Positions 57,506 to 64,000 of a stretch of 64,000 nt of DNA are shown in pieces. The notes beneath the pieces are model-generated. The model did not search any database. It was not told the DNA's origin and saw nothing but the letters and a program-made list of their open reading frames with translations. Location of the stretch: the NCBI RefSeq assembly GCF_000247695.1, contig NW_004624734.1:7318895-7382894 (forward strand), given 5' to 3'. Position 1 is the first letter of the stretch, and each line of letters begins with the position of its first letter. The position numbers were made by a program, and so were the translations under genes. The stretch comes from Heterocephalus glaber. Taxonomy: Eukaryota > Chordata > Mammalia > Rodentia > Bathyergidae.

Positions 57506-57622
57506 ACGATACCATGCGGGGATTTTTTTAGACCAGTCCTTAAGATATTTTGTTCTTTCCTGAGATCTGCAGATACAGTATTTTCAGCTCTGCCTGATAG
57601 ATCAATACAACATGTCCAAGAG

Positions 57623-57742
57623 AGCTGGGCGTTGTGGTGTATGCCTGTAATCCCAGCACTTGGGAGGCTGAGGCAGGAGGATTGCTATGGGTTTGAGGCC
57701 AGGCCAAATTATAAAGTGAGACCCTGTCTCAAAAAGCCACTC
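57623..57742 (+). repeat. B1 SINE
   Basis: GAGCTGGGCGTTGTGGTGTA ... CTGTCTCAAAAAG. Confidence 0.9.
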
Positions 57743-57907
57743 CTCAAATATATGGAAGAGAAACAATGATGCCTAACCCCAACTAATGACAATCCTTTCG
57801 CTGAAACTCTAGAATTCTGGAATTATTTGTATCTTAAAGTATCTCCAGTCGATTTTGAGACAGAAACATAAGTTTTTGATAATGCTATTCACATTCTGAT
57901 TTTAGCC

Positions 57908-58198
57908 ATGGCCGCTCTTTTTTTTCCAAACCCTCAGAAAGTTGCTTTCCAAGTTAAACTAGACGAGGGTGATCAAGTGAATGTTTGCCTTGAAATAATT
58001 TTTAAAATAACCGGCTCACCGTTCAAGCGCTTCCACAAAGTGGAGTGGGCTGCTTTACAAAGCTCTCCACTTGGCAGAGGCCTTGTGCACTTCCGGGGAA
58101 AGGCAGACACTGAGTATGTGTGGCAAATGCATGGCGCTCTGTACTTGAGGAAATTCCTTATTGAATATTTCTCGCTAACGGAGCCGGAGTCACTGTGA
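57908..58198 (+). CDS. Small open frame, unidentified (possible gene or conserved non-coding DNA)
   Basis: 96 codons from an ATG in a strong context (agccATGG) directly after an acceptor-like CTGATTTTAG, ending TGA. The predicted product has a balanced, globular-looking composition with alternating hydrophobic and charged residues, for example KVAFQVKLDEGDQVNVCLEI and VEWAALQSSP, unlike the Pro/Ser/Arg-rich chance frames around it. I do not recognise a family. No SINE overlaps it. Length alone is not evidence here, and the opposite strand is also open (58260-57973), so a conserved enhancer is an equal alternative. Confidence 0.2.
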   Translation: MAALFFPNPQKVAFQVKLDEGDQVNVCLEIIFKITGSPFKRFHKVEWAALQSSPLGRGLVHFRGKADTEYVWQMHGALYLRKFLIEYFSLTEPESL

Positions 58199-58594
58199 AA
58201 TCTCACACAGTGGACCTCCATCTCTGTCAGGGCTGACCCAGCCTCCCAAGCTCGTAACAAATTGCCTTTTTATTGGTTTGAGTTTGAAATGAGACCCACA
58301 CCTGCACAGCGGTGCAAGGCAGCAGCGACTGCCATTGAGGATAAGCGTGACTCAGGCCATGAGACTGCTTGCGGTCCAGTCGGGCAGGACACATCCGTGT
58401 GCCCAGCGGAGGGTCCCTGCTCTCTCGAGACAGGGCCCTGTTGCTGTGACAGGCAAGAACCAGACCAGACAGGCATCCCTCCCTGCCCCTCTGGTCTGTC
58501 TAGAAGAGTTAGTGCCAGTGGCAGTGGGACTTTTAGTGTATTCATCTTTTTAAAAGGCCCCCTCCCTCCTCCCAGTTGAGGCCTGGATTTGGTT

Positions 58595-58742
58595 TGGTTT
58601 TTGGTTTCTGTTTTTTTGAGACAAGCTCTCGCTATGTAGTTCAGGCTGGCCTCGAACTCACTGGATAGCCCAGCTGGCCTCAAACTCACAGCAGTCCTCC
58701 TGCCTCAGTCTCCAGAGGGCCAGCGTTACATCAAGGCCTGGG
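58595..58742 (-). repeat. B1 SINE
   Basis: GAGACAAGCTCTCGCTATGT, duplicated GCTGGCCTCRAACTCAC block. Confidence 0.85.
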
Positions 58743-59875
58743 TTGGAACTCAGGTGGTCTGACCCAGAGCCACCCTCTTGCCATTGTCCATACAGACTCC
58801 TCCAGCCCAGTGACATGCCTTGCTCCTCAGCTTGGCGACGAAGACCTTCCTTCCCAGGCATCAGGTCAACTGCTCTGCTTCCCTCCGCTGCCAGCTCTCG
58901 GCCCGCTGCAGCTGGCTTTGTTCCTCCTCCCTCAGCTTCTTCTGCTGGCTGTGTGTGCAGACTTGGCCTCCCCTCCTGCCACGTGGACGGAGTGTCACCC
59001 ACTCTGCATGGCTAGAGGTCGCTGTCCAAACTCTGTGACCCGGGACCCATCTGACCCAGACTCACATGCGGATGGCAGCTTGGAATTTGATTTAGCTCCT
59101 GCCACCCGCCAGCTGGCCCCAGGTCTGGGCACGAGTGGGCCAAGAGCCCTTTATTTATGGAAATAATACATTTCCCCTTCCCCTTCCTCCCCGCCCTGCC
59201 TGCTTCTGGATCTCCCCAAGTTGCAGGCCAAATCTGAGCTGTTAATGAAACAGCTCAGGGTGCTGTCCCGAAACAGATAGGGTCCTGCCCATCTGTCAGC
59301 TGAGCCGTCCCCACACCACTGGGGCCACTGTACAGTGCATGGGAATAAAGCAGCAGGTCGGCTGGTGCAGTGTGTCTTCCACCACCTGTGTCTGAAGGTG
59401 GGCCACACGGAGTGCCCCCTGATCCTTGGGGTTGGGTCCTGAAGAAAGCATGGCACCTCCCAGGCCTGCCAGACGGGGTCACCTTGGAGTCTTCCTTTCC
59501 CCTTTCCCGTCTGTGACAGGCAGACACTTGCCATCCCCCACAGGGGACAGCACTGGCCTGTTTCCTGGAGCAGCCGGAGGGCAGAAGAGGTCGGGACCTG
59601 GCCTGGTGTCCCCCAGGCTGTGGGAGCAGAGTCCCCTGGGTGGGGCTAACCCCCCTTCCCCGGGACCCTCTTCTCTGGGTCTGGCCCAGACGGAAGACTG
59701 GAGTAGCAGCGAAGGACCAGTGCCAGGGAGAGAAGATGTCTGCCCCACATTGCTCAGACGCCTCTGCTTCCCACGGTGGCCGTGTCACTGGGTGAGTCAC
59801 CTGAGCTGTGCCTGGGGATGGGGTGCTGGGCAGCAGTCCCAGCTTTGCTCCCAGACTGACTTCCCAGTCTTGATA
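58743..59875. other. Intergenic DNA, nothing recognised
   Basis: GC-rich unique sequence. Overlapping open frames on both strands at 59151-59956, no recognised product. Confidence 0.4.
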
Positions 59876-59995
59876 CTCTTTTTGCAAGACAGGGTCTCTC
59901 TCTGTAGCTCAGGCTGGCCTCAAACTTGTGGCGATCCTCTGGCCTCAGCCTCCTGAGTGCTGGGGTTACAGGTGTGTGCCATGGTACAGCAGCAG
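59876..59995 (-). repeat. B1 SINE
   Basis: GACAGGGTCTCTCTCTGTAG ... GGGGTTACAGGTGTGTGCCA. Confidence 0.9.
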
Positions 59996-60030
59996 CAGTC
60001 ATGTTTACAAGCCTAAAATCCTCAACAACT

Positions 60031-60109
60031 GGGTGGGGATGTAGCTCAGTGGTGCCACTGCCTGCCTCGCAAGCCCAAGGTCCTGAGTTTGATCCCCAGT
60101 ACCAAAAAA
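60031..60109 (+). mobile_element. ID-type SINE, young
   Basis: GGGTGGGGATGTAGCTCAGT ... GTTTGATCCCCAGTACC-A(n). 16-bp duplication aaaatcctcaacaact at 60015-60030 and 60110-60125. Confidence 0.95.
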
Positions 60110-60354
60110 AAAATCCTCAACAACTTTAGGGTTTTTCCCATGAGGCCTTCCAGCACTGATTGGAAGAAAAGTTGTTCACACAGGGACAGAGGAGAGGGGT
60201 GCTCGGCTCTGCTAGCTGCTTAACAGGCTCAAATCCCACCCCAGGGAGTTCTCGAGGAAAATGCTCCTCTTCTTGGAATCGAACTTTTCCAAGATTTCAT
60301 CAGATTCTCAGATTAGAGCATTAGAGGCCACAGGGTGGGGCCATGGAAGAAATT

Positions 60355-60445
60355 GCTCAGCCTGGCCTTGAACTTGTGATTTTCCTGCCTTGGCCTTCCA
60401 AGTAGCTGGGATCATAGACCTGCGGTAGTGCATCGGGCTCCACAT
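60355..60445 (-). repeat. B1 SINE fragment
   Basis: CTCAGCCTGGCCTTGAACTT ... GGGATCATAGACCTGCGG. Confidence 0.65.
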
Positions 60446-60522
60446 TGCTGTTTTAAAGGGTGAAATTAATATTCTGATCTTTCAAGTTCACATCCACTGT
60501 GCCTTCCTTCAGCAGCTATTTA

Positions 60523-60640
60523 GCCGGGCGTGGTGGTGCACACCTGTAATTCCAGCACTCAGGAGGCTGAGACAGGAGGATCACCATGAGTTCGAGGCCA
60601 GCCTAAACCACACAGTAAGGCCCTGTCTCAAAAAAGGTGG
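60523..60640 (+). repeat. B1 SINE
   Basis: GCCGGGCGTGGTGGTGCACA ... CTGTCTCAAAAAAGG. Confidence 0.9.
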
Positions 60641-61064
60641 ATGGCTTGTGCAGTCAGTCCACCTAGGTGACCTGGCACACAGAAGGGATTCGATCCCTGG
60701 ATGTCCTTCTGGCAGGGGCAAGGTTGGTCATGCGTGATGACCCGGAGAGACACACGGGGTGTCCAGGGTCAGCATCTCCCAAGGCCCCAAACACCAAGAC
60801 CTAAGTCACCGTACAGCTGCCTAGTTGGCTTCAGAAAATTAACCGGAGTCCTTTCAAGGGAAACAGGGATGGGGGCAGATAAAGGGGACCTTGGGCCTTC
60901 TGAGCCCCCTGGACTTGAATCATTCTCACCAGGGGCAGGCAGGGCTGATGAGCAGTGGCTCAGGGTGTGAGGAGCACCAGAGGTCACATGTGAACCTGAA
61001 GCTGCCAGCCCAGGTCTCTATTCTTTCCTCTTTTTTTGCTCAGAGCCATAAGCATCATGATTGC

Positions 61065-61132
61065 TTTGTTATTGTTTGGGCAGCACCAGGATAGAACTCA
61101 AGGCTTTGTGTGTGCCAAGTATGTTAAGCAAG
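61065..61132 (-). repeat. ID-type SINE fragment
   Basis: CACCAGGATAGAACTCAAGG...GCCAAGTATGTTAAGCAAGC. Confidence 0.5.
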
Positions 61133-61189
61133 CATCGAAGGGCGGGGCGTGAAAGGGCTGTTTCCAGCAGCGCTTCCTTTCAACAGGAC

Positions 61190-61300
61190 TCTTCTGTGCA
61201 TTAGCCTAGGCAAGTTCCCTAACCTCCCCCCTCGGTTTTTGTGTCTGTAAAATGGGCTCACAGTCCTGCTGAAGACAAGAGCTGTAAATCACTAACAGGG
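61190..61300 (+). repeat. MIR SINE
   Basis: GGCAAGTTCCCTAACCTCCC ... TCTGTAAAATGGGCTCACAG. Confidence 0.65.
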
Positions 61301-61619
61301 ATGACATGACGAGGGCGTGGGCCTCATTCGCAGGAGTAGACTCTGACTTTGGAGGAAAACATTTCTTTTTTTTCCTTTATGTGTGCATAAGAATGAAGTG
61401 GGAGAACAATGCTTTTGTGGCTGTGGAAGCCTAAAGACCTCTTTCCATCCTGGTAACGGAAGAACTGCTGCAAGTGTCTGCATTCTCCGGGTGCTGCTGA
61501 GTCACAGGGCAGCACACAAGGCCAGGGTTGGAGCTAGGTGGGCACCTGGCTCCTGGACAGACATGTGTAGTGGCCCTGCCATGTCCTAGACCATGCTTAT
61601 TTTCAGCAGCAGCTCTCCT

Positions 61620-61825
61620 GGAGCTGGCTGTGGCAGTGTGCACCTGCAGTCCCAGCTACTTAGTAGGCTGAGGCAGAAGGGTCACTTGTGCCCAGGAGTT
61701 TGAGACCAGCCTGGGCAACATAGTGAGACCCTGTGTCAAAATTTAAAAATATTAAGGACTGGGGTTGTTGCTCAGTGGTAGCATGTCCCTGGGTTTGATC
61801 CCCAGTCCCAGAAAAAAAACAAAAC
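61620..61825 (+). repeat. B1-ID dimeric SINE
   Basis: B1 (GAGCTGGCTGTGGCAGTGTG...TCAAAATTTAAAAATATT) then ID (GGACTGGGGTTGTTGCTCAG...GATCCCCAGTCCC). Confidence 0.85.
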
Positions 61826-62219
61826 TGGGAGAGATAGGAGACGCACAGCACCTATGAGCGTCACTGTAGCTGTCCTAACCCTTGGCTGCCTTCGGGCCAC
61901 ATGGGGTGTTTGGAAGCAGGGTTGACACCTCTTGTGCAGAAGAGGTCTGTGACTGCTGGGAGGCCCCCGGTGGGGCAAGCTGACAGCCAGCCAGGTCGGG
62001 ACAGGCTGGGGATCGTCAGCCACTCAGGCTTGTCCCTGAGAATGCACAGGCATCCAGCTCCAGGGCACGGGCCATGGTGGACAGGAAACGGTGTGCTGGC
62101 TGGTACTCAAGCCCTTCTCTGGAGTGCAGATGAGTGAGATGGGACAGTGGCCAGCCTTCCATGTGACTACTTTTGTCTTTGTTTTTTGTTTTTTTCATAT
62201 GACTGCTTTTGTTTGGCGT
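61826..62219. other. Intergenic DNA, nothing recognised
   Basis: Unique sequence. Confidence 0.4.
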
Positions 62220-62640
62220 GAGTTTGAGATTCTCGCCTGTTGGTGCACCTACTGCTGCTGCTCACTTTTGTACTGCTGTGCATTATTCCGCCTGGCATCC
62301 CACGCTTCGCTGGTGCACAGGTGATGGGCTTTCCGTGGGGGAGGGATACTTGCACTGCTTCCTGTCCATGCTGTTGTTTAAGTAATGCAGTGATCTCCAC
62401 AGGGCCATTGTTTGTGTGGTGTCTGTCAGGTGTCTGTCCTTCTCTTAGGTGATGGTTCTGGGTAATCTAGGAGTGGGCTTGCTGCCAGAAAACAATTTCC
62501 AAAGTGATTGCACCATTTTGCATCCCCCTTAACAATATATATTTAGGGTTTCTCTTGCCCATTTAGGGGTTTTTGCCGGCTTTCAAACCTGTAAGTTGGC
62601 TCCCTAGTACACTCTTTGAAAGATGCAAAACATTCTTTTC
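62220..62640 (-). mobile_element. LINE-1 ORF2 fragment, degraded
   Basis: GGTAATCTAGGAGTGGGCTT and ACAATTTCCAAAGTGATTGC read as the reverse complement of the L1 ORF2 3' half. Highly diverged and non-coding. Confidence 0.5.
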
Positions 62641-62789
62641 TTCTTCTAACACAAATTTAAGTTTATTTCATGTGTCTCACCATACTGCATTAGTGCCTTA
62701 CTGTTATTCACCTTCCATATCTTTGATGAGAGCCCTTTAATATCCTTCCTTCCTTCCCCTCTCCCTCCCTCTCTCCATCCATGCATCTT

Positions 62790-62900
62790 TGTTTTTTGAA
62801 TCAGATCTTGCTATGTAGTCCAGGCTCACCTTGAACTTGATCCTCCTGCCTCAGCCTCCTGACTGCCGGGATTACAGGCATGCACGGCTGTGCCCAGGTT
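62790..62900 (-). repeat. B1 SINE
   Basis: CTTGCTATGTAGTCCAGGCT ... GGGATTACAGGCATGCACGG. Confidence 0.85.
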
Positions 62901-62944
62901 CTGCCTATTTTTCAATTGGGTGGTCGGTTTTCCAGACTTGGAGG

Positions 62945-63105
62945 AATTTTTTTTTCTTTTTTTTGTTGAGACAGTCTAGCCGAGTCTGGGCTGGCCTTGA
63001 ATTCGCTATGTAACCCAGCCTGCTCTCCAAACTTGCCATCCTCCTGCTTCAGCCTCCCGAGTACTGGGAGCACATGGTGTATGCCACCACATGTGGCTTA
63101 GATTA
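62945..63105 (-). repeat. B1 SINE
   Basis: T-rich tail, GAGACAGTCTAGCCGAGTCT, duplicated block, TGGTGTATGCCACCA. Confidence 0.8.
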
Positions 63106-63342
63106 TAGGAATTGTAATATAGTCTGACGCTCTGTTCTCTGTCGTACATGTTTTGCCAGTATCATCTCATTCTGGAGATGGAACCTGGTCCTTGTGCTGT
63201 CCCACTGAGCTCTCCTTGCTCAGACGCTGTGGTCTTCATAGCTGCCTTATTTCCTTGCAAGAAAAGATGTTCCACAGCCAGCTCCCCCACCCGCCCACAC
63301 CTAGCAGCCACCCTTCCTGGGTTAGTAAGTAGACGCTGGAGG

Positions 63343-63575
63343 CCAGGCATGGGGGCGCAGGCTGAGGCAGGAGGATCTCCATGAGTTCCAGGCCTGGAGG
63401 CCCCAGTAGGAGACGGGGCCCTGGAGTTGGCACCCTGGGTGGCGGTTCCAGGCCTGTCTGGGGCCTTTGGGTAGAGCAGGAGGAAGACTATGGGCTGGGG
63501 CTGGGCATTGGGGGTGCGGTGCTCGCCTGGCACAAGCACGGCCCTGAGTTTGATCTCAGCAATGTGAACAGATGA
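63343..63575 (+). repeat. B1 remnant and ID-type SINE
   Basis: B1 remnant with internal deletions (GCCAGGCATGGGGGCGCAGG...) followed at about 63495-63575 by an ID unit (GGCCCTGAGTTTGATCTCAG). Confidence 0.65.
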
Positions 63576-63789
63576 GAGAAAAATTTGAAAAATGAGGAAA
63601 GAAATACTAATATCTTAAAAATGTAAGCTGTATCGTGAGTCTGTGCTGATGTTTCTAATTCTAACTCAGGATCTTCTTACCCTTTGCAAACTCAGATTCC
63701 TGTCTCCTTTTTCCTACACCAAATATCCTGGCTTGGAGTGACAAGCGGGCGATAAGATAAGCAGATAAGTAAAGTGCTGGCCTTGATCC

Positions 63790-63930
63790 CTCACTGTTAT
63801 GCACCAGGCCCCATCTAACCCTGCACAAGCCTAGGACCCAGTTATTATTGTTCTGGGACAGAGAAGCTGAGGAAGCTGCCCAAGGTCACACAGCTAAGTG
63901 GAGATTCAGACTCAGGCTGCTCTGGTGCAG
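63790..63930 (-). repeat. MIR SINE
   Basis: AAGCTGCCCAAGGTCACACA, GCTAAGTGGAGATTCAGACT on the plus strand. Confidence 0.75.
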
Positions 63931-64000
63931 GACAGCAGCCAGTGCCAGGGCCTGGGGACACCGTGCTGGAGAAAGGGAGGCAGCCAAGTCACCCTGTCAC

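Noticed and set aside
1..64000. Serpin or DICER1 exons, known human neighbours of GSC
   Set aside because: No matching conserved exon was recognised in this window. They probably lie beyond it.

Overview
The window is mammalian nuclear DNA, almost certainly from a rodent. Evidence: dozens of B1 (7SL-derived) and ID-type (tRNA-derived) SINEs, many joined as B1-ID dimers, plus MaLR-type LTRs, degraded LINE-1, LINE-2 and MIR. Several ID-type copies end in a GGTACC-A(n) tail and sit between perfect 13-16 bp target-site duplications, so this subfamily was active fairly recently. The ID variant is not the mouse/rat one. My low-confidence guess is a non-murid rodent, perhaps of the Geomyoidea (pocket mouse/kangaroo rat/gopher) lineage.

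Only one protein-coding gene can be supported: goosecoid (GSC), on the minus strand, coding from 49923 down to 48383 in three exons. All splice sites, a TATA box, a CpG island and a poly(A) signal are visible. It encodes a 259-residue paired-like homeodomain repressor with lysine at homeodomain position 50. The 5' flank (higher coordinates) carries two perfect TAAT-N3-ATTA palindromes 170-270 bp upstream of the TATA box. Their position fits the activin-responsive and auto-regulatory elements known in vertebrate gsc promoters.

Layout: 1-1450 is a GC/CpG-rich, gene-less stretch with a strong CTCF-like site. 1450-46100 is intergenic and dense in repeats. It includes a GGAT microsatellite, a three-level nest of B1-ID dimer, solo LTR and LINE-1 (12808-13978), two complete-looking MLT1-like LTRs, another LTR carrying a consensus CTCF site, a probable minus-strand retrocopy near 24760-25080, and a 100-N assembly gap at 36892-36991 whose flanks repeat the same 38 bases. 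46130-56130 is the GSC domain and is notably SINE-poor, as expected for a developmental regulatory landscape. 56130-64000 returns to repeat-rich intergenic DNA, with a candidate non-coding transcript 3' end (57483) and one small unexplained open frame (57908-58198).

Most long open frames are chance frames in GC-rich DNA or run through SINEs, and were rejected. I found no evidence for an undescribed multi-gene system. The items most worth checking are the GSC cis-regulatory sites, two candidate non-coding transcripts (one divergent from GSC), the small open frame at 57908, and the probable false duplication at the gap.
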